DNA from: Epilithonimonas sp042695135
GTDB lineage: Bacteria; Bacteroidota; Bacteroidia; Flavobacteriales; Weeksellaceae
Direction of reading: 5' to 3'
DNA: 64,000 nucleotides
Assembly (NCBI RefSeq): GCF_042695135.1
Contig: NZ_CP170547.1
Span: forward strand, 2,170,001 to 2,234,000
Shown here in pieces: positions 24,182 through 32,189 of this stretch. The first letter of the stretch is position 1. Every line of letters starts with the position of its first letter. The notes below the pieces were generated by a model that did no database searches, was not told the origin of the DNA, and was given only the letters and a program-made list of their open reading frames with translations. The position numbers and the translations under genes are program-made.

Positions 24182-24691
24182 ATGAAAAATCTATTTAAAA
24201 TATCAGTACTGTCATTCATTACAATTTCATTGATGTCTTGTATGGCGACAACAGCTTCAGACAATTATGGATACAATGACTCTTACAACGAGGGATATTC
24301 TGCAGGATATGTTGATGGCTATTACAGATCTCCGGATGGAAACTGGTATGCACCAGGCGTGATATATTCCGACTACAATGGCAATTCTTACAGAAACGGA
24401 AATGTTTACAGATATAATACCAATAACCGCAGCCAGCCGAGAAGTAATAATAATTCCAGAAGTCAGACAAGAGTTCAGGGACAGATTAATACCGCTCCCA
24501 ATACTGCGAGACCTCAGAATAACGTCAGAGTTCAGCCAAATGTAAATATTCAAAACGGAACGAGAACACGATCTCAAAATAATGTGAGGGTTCAGCCACA
24601 GACCGCAAGACCACAGCCTCAAAATAATATAAGAGTCCAGCCTCAGGTGCAACCAAATAATGACTCACAAAGGTCAAACGGATCACGATAA
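24182..24691 (+). CDS. Low-complexity lipoprotein, Asn/Gln/Arg repeats
   Basis: 169 residues. Lipoprotein signal (SFITISLMSCMATT, Cys near 20). A Tyr/Gly/Asn-rich part (DSYNEGYSAGYVDGYYRSPD) resembles short outer-surface structural proteins, and the second half repeats NNVRVQP-type units (PQNNVRVQPN, SQNNVRVQPQ, PQNNIRVQPQ). The repetition suggests a flexible surface or wall-binding tail. Not recognised as a named family. ATG 24182 is used because it begins the signal peptide. Own terminator. Confidence 0.7.
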   Translation: MKNLFKISVLSFITISLMSCMATTASDNYGYNDSYNEGYSAGYVDGYYRSPDGNWYAPGVIYSDYNGNSYRNGNVYRYNTNNRSQPRSNNNSRSQTRVQGQINTAPNTARPQNNVRVQPNVNIQNGTRTRSQNNVRVQPQTARPQPQNNIRVQPQVQPNNDSQRSNGSR

Positions 24692-24693
24692 CC

Positions 24694-24723
24694 AAAAAGC
24701 TAGTGTTTTAACTAGCTTTTTTT
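24694..24723 (+). terminator. Terminator of the low-complexity lipoprotein gene
   Basis: AAAAAGCTAG and CTAGCTTTTT pair over an 8-nt loop, followed by T. Confidence 0.85.
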
Positions 24724-24778
24724 ATTTATGAATTCTAAATTTTCCAATATTAAAAACGAGTGTAAATGAAAATTATAT

Positions 24779-24786
24779 TATTTTTG
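24779..24786 (+). promoter_or_regulatory. Promoter -7 box of udk
   Basis: TATTTTTG 14 nt before the udk ATG. Confidence 0.55.
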
Positions 24787-24800
24787 TAAAAATTGTAAAG

Positions 24801-25418
24801 ATGCTCGTGATTGGAATTGCCGGTGGAACAGGTTCCGGAAAAACTACTGTTGTTAATAAAATTTTACAACAACTTAATATAGAAGGTGTTAATGTGCTTT
24901 CTCAGGACAATTATTATCACGATAATCCAACTCTTACTTTATCCGAAAGAGAAGTCCTGAATTACGATCATCCAAAATCCATCGATTTTGATCTGATGCT
25001 GCAACATGTAAAAGCACTGAAAAATCATCAAAGCATAGAACAGCCTATTTATTCTTTCGTAACACATTCCAGAACCGGAGATCACGTGACAGTAGAACCA
25101 AAAAATGTTTTGATCGTAGAAGGGATTTTGGTTTTGACGAATAAAGAATTGCTGAAAGAATTCAATCTGAAAGTCTTTGTTCATGCAGATTCCGACGAGA
25201 GATTGATCAGAAGAATCCGAAGAGATACGCAGGAAAGAGGCCGTGATCTCCAGGAAGTTCTTCACCGTTACCAGACGACTTTGAAACCGATGCATCAGGA
25301 ATTCATAGAGCCTTCAAAAAACGAGGCGGATCTCATCGTTCCAAATATGAGACAGAATTCTGTAGCCATCGATTTTCTGACAACAGTTATTAATAATTCG
25401 CTTAAAAAAGTTCACTAA
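24801..25418 (+). CDS. udk: Uridine kinase
   Basis: Phosphorylates uridine and cytidine in pyrimidine salvage. 205 residues. Walker A GIAGGTGSGKTTVV (5-18), DNYYHD near 39, YDHPKSIDFDL near 55, EGILVL near 108, and RRDTQERGRDLQEVLHRYQ (lid) near 136. Length equals typical Udk. The downstream FtsB-like gene is separated by a dispersed repeat. Confidence 0.95.
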   Translation: MLVIGIAGGTGSGKTTVVNKILQQLNIEGVNVLSQDNYYHDNPTLTLSEREVLNYDHPKSIDFDLMLQHVKALKNHQSIEQPIYSFVTHSRTGDHVTVEPKNVLIVEGILVLTNKELLKEFNLKVFVHADSDERLIRRIRRDTQERGRDLQEVLHRYQTTLKPMHQEFIEPSKNEADLIVPNMRQNSVAIDFLTTVINNSLKKVH

Positions 25419-25433
25419 ATAATTAATTTTATG

Positions 25434-25507
25434 GCAGCTTAATCCGTCTTCCGCTCCCAATCTTTTTCTTGAAAAAAGAAAAAGGATTTCCGCTCAAGCC
25501 GGGCTGC
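25434..25507. repeat. Dispersed structured repeat, copy C
   Basis: Shortest, most regular copy. On the minus strand it reads GCAGCCCGGCTTGAGCGGAAAT, a T-rich/A-rich inner hairpin (CTTTTTC...GAAAAAG), then GATTGGGAGCGGAAGACGGA and GCTGC. Outer arms GCAGC/GCTGC replace the GCGAC/GTCGC of copy A. Confidence 0.8.
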
Positions 25508-25536
25508 AATTTGCAACCAAGAAATTAGATTTGACT

Positions 25537-25887
25537 ATGAAAGAACTCATCAAAGAAATCAAGAAAAAATCACCAACTCTGAAATTTTTTCAGACTTATG
25601 TTTTCAACAAATATCTGTTGACACTTATCGGATTTTTGGTTTGGATGATCTTTTTTGACAGCACATCTTTCCTGGTAATCAATGAACTGAATGGCGAGAT
25701 CGGACGTTACGAAAAACAACTTGATTTCTATAAAACGGAATATGAAAAGAACGACAAATTCTTTCGTAAACTAATGAATAACAAGGACGAAAAAGAAAAA
25801 TACGCCCGAGAAAATTACTTTATGAAAAGACCGAATGAAGAGATCTTTATTTTGGTAGTTGACAGTTCTAAGATTGCAAAAAAGTAA
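25537..25887 (+). CDS. FtsB/DivIC-like septum formation protein
   Basis: 116 residues: basic cytoplasmic N-terminus, one membrane helix (YLLTLIGFLVWMIFF, about 26-41) and a short coiled coil (NELNGEIGRYEKQLDFYKTEYEKN), then the conserved ENYFMKRPNEEIF ending of DivIC/FtsB proteins. These hold the FtsQLB complex at the division site. ATG 25537 is preferred over the TTG at 25531. Ten bases separate it from the next gene. Confidence 0.85.
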   Translation: MKELIKEIKKKSPTLKFFQTYVFNKYLLTLIGFLVWMIFFDSTSFLVINELNGEIGRYEKQLDFYKTEYEKNDKFFRKLMNNKDEKEKYARENYFMKRPNEEIFILVVDSSKIAKK

Positions 25888-25897
25888 AATTTTCAGA

Positions 25898-27052
25898 ATG
25901 AGTGAATTGGCAGATTGGGAACAGCTTGTAAAAAAGCAGCTCAAAACAGAAAATATCTATGAAATTCTTCAAAAGGAGAATCTGGAAAATATTGATGTAA
26001 AACCTTATTATCACAACAATTCTGAATATAAAATCCTTCCGAAAATAGAAGAAAGTACACATCTAGTCGCAGAATTTCAAGATGGTTTAGAAGATCAGGC
26101 TTTTGCTTTTTTCCTCAACGAAAATGTTGAAAACCTTGAGGAAAAAACATTTTTCATTAATAATGCAGATCTTGCAGAACATATCCTGACAGAAGAATTC
26201 AACCGATATTTTTCTCTCATCGATGTTTTTTCCGATGATAAAAATGCTGCAATTGATGAACATTTAGCAAAAGAATTATTATCAAAATCATTTGATAGAA
26301 ATATCTGTATTGATGTCAGTTTTCATCAGAATTCCGGAGCTTCTATTATTCAGCAATTGAGTTTTGCGCTTGCGAAAGCGAAAGATTTGGTTGAAAATTT
26401 TGGTTTGGATATTCTAGACAAATTACTTTTCAAGTTTGCAGTTGGAAGTCAGTATTTCTTTGAAATTTCTAAGATCAGAGCTTTCAAATATCTGTTCAAT
26501 CAGCTTTCTAAGGAATTTGGAAAAGATCTGATTCCTTATATTTTTGTTGAAACGTCCTTAAGAAATAAAGCGAAAAATGATCAGGAAAATAATCTGATCC
26601 GATCTACTTTGGAACTAGCTTCGGCAATGATTGGTGGTGCAGACGCAGTTTTCTGTAATAATTATAAGGTTGAAGAATCAACTGAACTTTCCAAAGAAAT
26701 TTCCTTCAAACAACAGATTGTTTTAGCTTACGAAAGTATCATCAATGTCTTTGAAGATGCCACTTCCGGAAGTTATTTTGTTGAAGATATCACTCATCAA
26801 TTTGCAGAAAAATCCTGGAAACTATTTCTTGAAATCGAAGAAAAAGGCGGCTATCTGGAAATGCTGAAATACGGGGAAATCCAAAAAATGATCTTTGAAC
26901 AAGCTGTGAAGGAACAAAGCTGGGTAGAAGAAGGAAAGATCAAGATCATCGGAGTTAATCTTTATCCAAAATTGGAAATCAAAAAACCGATTTCTGAACT
27001 TTATAATTCGTCTGAAATAAAACCGATCCGATTAGCAGAGATATTTGAATAA
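25898..27052 (+). CDS. mutA: Methylmalonyl-CoA mutase small (beta) subunit
   Basis: 384 residues, homologous to the substrate-binding barrel of methylmalonyl-CoA mutase but without the B12-binding domain, as in small subunits. Seen: FHQNSGASIIQQLSFALAKAKD near 140, FEISKIRAFKYLF near 190, ELASAMIGGADAVFCNNY near 250, and ATSGSYFVEDITHQ near 295. The catalytic large subunit usually follows at once; here a DinB gene follows and no large subunit lies in the window. ATG 25898 avoids overlap with the FtsB-like gene. Confidence 0.85.
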   Translation: MSELADWEQLVKKQLKTENIYEILQKENLENIDVKPYYHNNSEYKILPKIEESTHLVAEFQDGLEDQAFAFFLNENVENLEEKTFFINNADLAEHILTEEFNRYFSLIDVFSDDKNAAIDEHLAKELLSKSFDRNICIDVSFHQNSGASIIQQLSFALAKAKDLVENFGLDILDKLLFKFAVGSQYFFEISKIRAFKYLFNQLSKEFGKDLIPYIFVETSLRNKAKNDQENNLIRSTLELASAMIGGADAVFCNNYKVEESTELSKEISFKQQIVLAYESIINVFEDATSGSYFVEDITHQFAEKSWKLFLEIEEKGGYLEMLKYGEIQKMIFEQAVKEQSWVEEGKIKIIGVNLYPKLEIKKPISELYNSSEIKPIRLAEIFE

Positions 27053-27133
27053 TGAAATCGCCAATATTCGAAATGGAAAATAACATTAGAAGATTCGGCG
27101 ATATCATATGACAAAAGAAAATAAACACTTCAT

Positions 27134-27577
27134 ATGAAAGAACATTTTCAGGATATTTTACAATACAATCAGCATTTCAATCAATTATTAATTCAGAACT
27201 ACCTGGAAAACAAATTGATCTGGAGCGAGAAAAGTAAAAACCTTCTCAATCATATTCTGAATGCGCACCAAATATGGAATGCAAGAATCCTTAACCAAAA
27301 TAAATTTGAAGTCTGGCAAATGAATGCCGATGATTTGTTGTTAAAAATCAATTCTGAAAATTTTATTAACAGTTCAAATATCCTTTCCGAAAGAGAACTT
27401 ACCGAAATTATTGATTATAAAAATTCAAAAGGTGATAAGTTTCAAAATTCAATCCAGGAGATTTTTTTTCATTACATCAATCATTCAACCTATCATCGCG
27501 GGCAGATTGCAATGCTTATGAAACAAGCTGGACTAGAGCCCATCAATACAGATTATATTTTCTACAAAAGGTTTTAA
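27134..27577 (+). CDS. DinB-family four-helix protein
   Basis: 147 residues. The three metal-binding His of DinB proteins fall in LNHILNAHQIWNAR (near 43) and in YINHSTYHRGQIAMLMKQAG (about 118-137), the family hallmark. DinB proteins are metal-binding helical bundles, some acting as thiol-dependent (bacillithiol or similar) transferases; the substrate here is unknown. It interrupts the expected mutA-large subunit neighbourhood. Confidence 0.87.
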   Translation: MKEHFQDILQYNQHFNQLLIQNYLENKLIWSEKSKNLLNHILNAHQIWNARILNQNKFEVWQMNADDLLLKINSENFINSSNILSERELTEIIDYKNSKGDKFQNSIQEIFFHYINHSTYHRGQIAMLMKQAGLEPINTDYIFYKRF

Positions 27578-27657
27578 TTGATTCTCAAATTAAAATTACA
27601 TTATTCTCAATTTTCGTAATTATTAAAGTCATAATTCGTAACTCATAACTAATTCAC

Positions 27658-27665
27658 TATCTTTG
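27658..27665 (+). promoter_or_regulatory. Promoter -7 box of the pseudouridine synthase gene
   Basis: TATCTTTG 15 nt before ATG 27681; the in-frame TTG at 27663 lies inside it and is rejected as a start. Confidence 0.55.
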
Positions 27666-27680
27666 CAAAAATTTTTAGAA

Positions 27681-28700
27681 ATGAGCGAAGACGGAAAAAG
27701 ACCAGAAAGAGACAAAAAACCAAGAAGTGCAGGTGCTAGCAGACCTTCTGGAAACTCCCGTGGCTCCGGCGAAAGAACGTCCAAAAGCAGACCTTCTGCT
27801 GGTGGTGCACGTAAACCTAAGACAACAAGGGGCGGCGAGCGTAATTTTGACAGCAGAGACAAATATGAAAGAGGAGACAGAAAACCGTCTTCTTCCAAAA
27901 AACCATACATCCGACCAGAAACTTCTGAAGATAAAACCAAATCTTATATTCAAAAAAGAAGATTAGAGAAAATAAGTAAAGATGTCCATAAAGATACTAT
28001 CAGACTTAATAAATATATTGCCAATTCCGGGATATGCAGCAGAAGAGAAGCTGACGAACTAATCTCGCAGGGTCTGGTGGAAGTGAACGGAAAAGTGGTG
28101 ACAGAAATGGGTTATCAGGTTCAGAAAACGGATAGAGTGGTTTTTGACAGTCAAAACATTACACCTGAAAAACCGGTTTATGTTCTGTTAAACAAACCAA
28201 AAGGTTACATCTCGACAACCAAAGATGAGAAAGCCAGAAAAACAGTAATGGATCTTACGGCAAATGCATCGCCTTACAGAATCTTCCCGGTTGGAAGACT
28301 CGACAGACAAACCACGGGTGTTATTCTTTTAACGAACGACGGTCATATTACAAAAAAATTGACTCATCCCTCTTTTTCTATGAGAAAAATATATCACGTG
28401 ACATTGGATAGAAAATTAACCAATGATGATATGAAATTGATTGGTGAAGGGATTCGTCTGGAAGAAGGTGTTGCTGAAGTAGATAGCATCTCTTTCATCG
28501 AAGGAAAACCAAAAAATGAAGTTGGAATAGAAATCCACATTGGATGGAATAGAGTAGTACGCAGGATTTTCCAAAAACTGGGCTACGAAGTGGAAGCCCT
28601 TGACAGAGTGATGTTTGCGGGACTTACCAAGAAAAATATCAAAAGAGGACACTGGCGGATTCTTACAGAATTAGAAGTGAACACTTTGAAAATGTTATAA
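27681..28700 (+). CDS. RsuA/RluB-family pseudouridine synthase
   Basis: About 339 residues. A 95-residue Arg/Lys/Ser/Gly-rich disordered extension comes first, then an S4 RNA-binding domain (IRLNKYIANSGICSRREADELI, about 107-128) and the catalytic domain with FPVGRLDRQTTGVILLTNDG, whose Asp is the nucleophile. KPKGYISTTKDEKARKTV and IHIGWNRVVRRIFQKLGYEV fit the RluB/RsuA group (23S or 16S rRNA). The long basic extension is typical for Bacteroidota members. Ends in a strong terminator. Confidence 0.9.
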   Translation: MSEDGKRPERDKKPRSAGASRPSGNSRGSGERTSKSRPSAGGARKPKTTRGGERNFDSRDKYERGDRKPSSSKKPYIRPETSEDKTKSYIQKRRLEKISKDVHKDTIRLNKYIANSGICSRREADELISQGLVEVNGKVVTEMGYQVQKTDRVVFDSQNITPEKPVYVLLNKPKGYISTTKDEKARKTVMDLTANASPYRIFPVGRLDRQTTGVILLTNDGHITKKLTHPSFSMRKIYHVTLDRKLTNDDMKLIGEGIRLEEGVAEVDSISFIEGKPKNEVGIEIHIGWNRVVRRIFQKLGYEVEALDRVMFAGLTKKNIKRGHWRILTELEVNTLKML

Positions 28701-28702
28701 TA

Positions 28703-28730
28703 AAAAAGACTGAAGAAATTCAGTCTTTTA
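28703..28730. terminator. Bidirectional terminator
   Basis: AAAAGACTGAA and TTCAGTCTTTT around GAAA; lies between the convergent pseudouridine synthase and hydrolase genes. Confidence 0.85.
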
Positions 28731-28753
28731 TTATTTTTAAGTATATCAATCAA

Positions 28754-29581
28754 TTAACCTCTTAGGAAATTAATCAGAATTTGATTCAATTCATCGGCGT
28801 TAGTGACGTTCAATCCGTGTGGTGCGCCGGAAATCACGTAATATTGATTATTTGCAATTCCTTTAGCTGCCTGTTCACCTGCAGTTGCTATAGGTACAAC
28901 TTTATCATCATCACCGTGAACGATCAAAGTCGGAACTGTTACATTTTGAAGCTCCGGACGGAAATCTGTATTCGCCCAACTCTCCGCACTTTTCAAAGTA
29001 GCAATAGGGGAAGCCTGAGAAGCAATGCTCCAGTCATAATTTAATTGAGCCTGACTTACCGATTGTGACAGCAGTCCATAATTGTAGAAATCCTTATGGA
29101 AGCTTTCCAGAAAAGTAACACGGTCTGTTTTTACGCTTTCCAAAATAGTATCTAACTTTTCCTGAGGAACGCCATCTGGATTATCGTCTTTTTGTTTTAC
29201 TACTGGAATAATTGAGGATATCAAGGCAACTTTATCCACATTATCGGAACCGTAATTCGTTAGGAAACGAACCACTTCTCCGCCACCCATTGAGAAACCT
29301 ACCAAAACAACATTCTGGAGATCCAGTTGAGTGATTAATTCCAAAAGGTCTTCTGTAAGGGAATTATAATCATATCTATCCAACGTTGGCTGAGATTTTC
29401 CGAATCCTTTTCTGTCATAAGTAATGACACGATAACCGGCCTCTAGCAATGCAGGAACCTGTAACTCCCAGGATTTTCCGCTAAGTGGCCAGCCGTGAAT
29501 AAGAATAACTGGTTGTCCTTGTCCGTGATCTTCGTAATAAATGCTGTAATTTTTGTCAACTGATTTGGTAATGTAAGGCAT
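28754..29581 (-). CDS. Alpha/beta hydrolase (non-heme chloroperoxidase/esterase type)
   Basis: 275 residues. Oxyanion HGWPLSGKSWE near 29, nucleophile elbow GFSMGGGE (Ser near 96), acid in TLIVHGDDDKVVP (near 220) and His in SGAPHGLNVT (near 251). The GFSMGGGEV elbow is typical of the cofactor-free haloperoxidase/esterase branch. True substrate unknown. Transcribed after the terminator of the upstream gene, so monocistronic. Confidence 0.87.
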   Translation of the reverse strand: MPYITKSVDKNYSIYYEDHGQGQPVILIHGWPLSGKSWELQVPALLEAGYRVITYDRKGFGKSQPTLDRYDYNSLTEDLLELITQLDLQNVVLVGFSMGGGEVVRFLTNYGSDNVDKVALISSIIPVVKQKDDNPDGVPQEKLDTILESVKTDRVTFLESFHKDFYNYGLLSQSVSQAQLNYDWSIASQASPIATLKSAESWANTDFRPELQNVTVPTLIVHGDDDKVVPIATAGEQAAKGIANNQYYVISGAPHGLNVTNADELNQILINFLRG

Positions 29582-29636
29582 AATGCTAAATTTTTTGTAT
29601 TAATATTTGATTATTTTTAACCAAACATCAGACCAC

Positions 29637-29669
29637 AAAAAAAGACCTTCTAATAAAGAAAGTCTTTTT
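29637..29669 (-). terminator. Terminator of the MG2/plug protein gene
   Basis: Minus strand AAAAAGACTTTC-TTTATTA-GAAGGTCTTTTTTT, one mismatch in the stem, T tract. Confidence 0.7.
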
Positions 29670-29684
29670 AATATTTTTTAACAT

Positions 29685-32084
29685 TTACTTTATAATCTCA
29701 TTATAGTACAGCATTTTGTCATTTTTATCAAAACTGATAATCGTGATTTCCCGATTTTTTGCTTCATCATTATTAAAGAATTTTGCTCTTGGCGCAAGAC
29801 CTCCATCTTCGGAAAGTGAAGGATTCCAATACAATGTTTCGCGGGTATCTTTGGTTACTTTTTTGTAGGCATCACCTGTGATGTCCGGCAGTTCAAATTC
29901 TACAGATTTGTCGTAACCTTTAAGAACTAACTTATTCACCTTTTCCACGTTTTTATCTTCCTCTGCTATCATATCGCCTCTTCTTGTATAGATTGCGATT
30001 GCGTTACCCACCAAACCGTCATTTTTCAAAACTTTTACCATTGCAATACTACTAATCGGAAGAGAACTGATCATACTTGCATCAACAGGCATTTCGTCGA
30101 GATATAAGCTTGCCTGCGAACCTCTGATGCTTGGGATATAGTTTCCACTGCTATCCATCGTGAAAGTCAGTCCGGCAGCTCGTCCTTGCAGCCATTGTAA
30201 AATGTTCTGCGAAGTCTGTGCATCTTTATTTTCATTGACAAGATCAAAAATAGTAGCATTCATACTGCTGAATTTGCCACTTGATAACTTTTTATCGAGC
30301 TCATCTTTTTTATCTACTTTTTTCGCAACTACCTTTACTTCTTCAATCTGTGTTTCTTTGTTGAAATCATCAATTCCCTGTCTGTTTCTTCTATTCTGAA
30401 GAGCTTTTGCAACCGCCGGATCAGCGGGAACACTCTTATCATTTACCAAGTGATAATTAGTGGTAGGCAAAGGATTTTTCATCGGAACATTGGTCACCAA
30501 AGCCTGAAAATTGATATTCAGGTTATCTGTATCCGAAGATTGTTTTTTGTCTTTGTTAAGGTAATAAGTTATGGTCAAAGGTTCATCAAAATAGATGTTA
30601 TCCAGATATATAAAACCATTATCATCTGTGACAGCGGGAACAAAATTCTTATCGGATTTTTCGGTTTTCAATAGTAAACTGATATTTTTGTTTGGAATAA
30701 AACGTCCGTTGTTGGTTACTTTCCCTTTGAAAGAAAGATTTTTCTGAGGTTTGTAATTAAAATCCGGAGTTTTACCTGCCAGAAGAGATTCCCAATCAAA
30801 ACGTTTCCATTTTTCTGAAATTAATAAAGCATCAATCCCTTCCGGATTTGAGTTTTTTTCGAAATACTGAGAAGGATTGAAAATTGAGGAAGTGAAATCT
30901 CCCGTCAGCCATTTTGCACTTAGGATTGTGTTCTCGTTTTTATTTTCGGTAGTATTGTTTTCCTTTACCAAAACTGTGTAATGTAAATAATCTTCATTTG
31001 GTTCAATATCAAAACTGTTGAAAGCACGCAGCTCATTATTCATTGATAAGGCTAAAGTCGGCTCGTCAAGATTTAGTTTTTTTGGATTGATGAAAAAGAG
31101 TCTTTGTGCGGCAACATTTTGTTTTTCGTCGAAGATTGTAAGATTCAAAACTGATGTTTCATCATTGCTGACTTTATTTGGAATTTGACTTGAAGCTTCA
31201 CTTGCAGTCGTTTTTATATTAGCTCTGTAAACCAACTGATTATTAATGGTCCCGACAATTGTATAGCCTTGAAAACCTTGTGTCAGGTTTGCCCCTTTAA
31301 GCTTATAATTAATGCCTTTTTCATCACCCGTTAACTGAAGATTGATTCCGGAATTTGAAACTGCTGGTAAGGGGATTGTTTGTTTCGCACCTTTATTATC
31401 TTCGATGATCGCTTTATAAATTTTTCCAATTTTTGGAGTGATTGTAAATGCGCTTACATTCTGATCAAGACTTTTGAACGTTGCCAATTTTTCATTTGGT
31501 TTTTCCTGATCGATGACATAGCCGCTCCAGGATGTTGGAGGAACGCCTTGCGAATATAATCTGACAGCAACTTTAGTCGGGATATTATCGATGAAAGTTC
31601 CGCTTTCCGGGAAAACACTGGCGGTCCATTTTGTGTTTTTATCGAGAACTAATTTCTGTTCAGAATTCGGATTGTAAATGGGAACCTGCTTCATAAAATT
31701 GAATTCTTCCGGGAAATTCGCCATCCAGGTTGTGTAAGCTCTAACAAAGTAAATATCTTCATTAAGGAAATCATTCAGTACAAAAGTTCCGTCGCCCTCG
31801 CCGTCTTTAAGGAAAACGGTTTTCTTATCAACCAGATTTTTGTTGTGATCGTACAATTCTACAAAAAGTGTATTGGAAATGGTTGAACGTCCATAACCAT
31901 TGAAGACGAATGACTTAAAATAGATGTTGTCGCCAACTACATATTTGTCTTTGTCTAGAAGAAGATAGACCTTTTCCTGAGTGTAATTTTGTTCCAGATT
32001 CTGGATTGCTTTATCTATTTTGTCTTGTGCATTAAACAAAGACATCCCAACAACATAAAGAAAAAAAATGAAGATTTTTTTCAT
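29685..32084 (-). CDS. Large exported protein with MG2-like and TonB-plug-like domains
   Basis: About 799 residues from ATG 32084, which begins the signal peptide MKKIFIFFLYVVGMSLFNAQ; a longer frame to 32156 would overlap the icd terminator. The N-terminal half resembles alpha-2-macroglobulin MG domains (EKVYLLLDKDKYVVGDNIYFKS, the strand pattern for MG2). The C-terminal third carries a TonB-receptor plug-like stretch (ILQWLQGRAAGLTF, IPSIRGSQASLYLDEMPVD, then SSIAMVKVLKNDG) but no beta-barrel follows. Such barrel-less plug proteins are common in Bacteroidota; function not established. Confidence 0.75.
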   Translation of the reverse strand: MKKIFIFFLYVVGMSLFNAQDKIDKAIQNLEQNYTQEKVYLLLDKDKYVVGDNIYFKSFVFNGYGRSTISNTLFVELYDHNKNLVDKKTVFLKDGEGDGTFVLNDFLNEDIYFVRAYTTWMANFPEEFNFMKQVPIYNPNSEQKLVLDKNTKWTASVFPESGTFIDNIPTKVAVRLYSQGVPPTSWSGYVIDQEKPNEKLATFKSLDQNVSAFTITPKIGKIYKAIIEDNKGAKQTIPLPAVSNSGINLQLTGDEKGINYKLKGANLTQGFQGYTIVGTINNQLVYRANIKTTASEASSQIPNKVSNDETSVLNLTIFDEKQNVAAQRLFFINPKKLNLDEPTLALSMNNELRAFNSFDIEPNEDYLHYTVLVKENNTTENKNENTILSAKWLTGDFTSSIFNPSQYFEKNSNPEGIDALLISEKWKRFDWESLLAGKTPDFNYKPQKNLSFKGKVTNNGRFIPNKNISLLLKTEKSDKNFVPAVTDDNGFIYLDNIYFDEPLTITYYLNKDKKQSSDTDNLNINFQALVTNVPMKNPLPTTNYHLVNDKSVPADPAVAKALQNRRNRQGIDDFNKETQIEEVKVVAKKVDKKDELDKKLSSGKFSSMNATIFDLVNENKDAQTSQNILQWLQGRAAGLTFTMDSSGNYIPSIRGSQASLYLDEMPVDASMISSLPISSIAMVKVLKNDGLVGNAIAIYTRRGDMIAEEDKNVEKVNKLVLKGYDKSVEFELPDITGDAYKKVTKDTRETLYWNPSLSEDGGLAPRAKFFNNDEAKNREITIISFDKNDKMLYYNEIIK

Positions 32085-32142
32085 ATCAAAAAGCTTATTA
32101 TGATTGATTTTAAATTCTTTCTGCAAATTAATTAAACAAAAG

Positions 32143-32170
32143 AAAACCCTCAACATTTGTCAAGGGTTTT
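32143..32170 (-). terminator. Terminator of icd
   Basis: AAAACCCT (32143-32150) pairs with AGGGTTTT (32163-32170). It lies 20 nt after the icd stop on the minus strand. Confidence 0.7.
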
Positions 32171-32189
32171 ATATAATATTTAACACGGT

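Noticed and set aside
27058..27106. ATCGCC...GGCGAT as terminator of mutA
   Set aside because: No T tract follows and the loop is over 35 nt; kept only as a remark.
32085..32156. N-terminal extension of the MG2/plug protein to 32156
   Set aside because: It overlaps the icd terminator and would bury the signal peptide; ATG 32084 fits.
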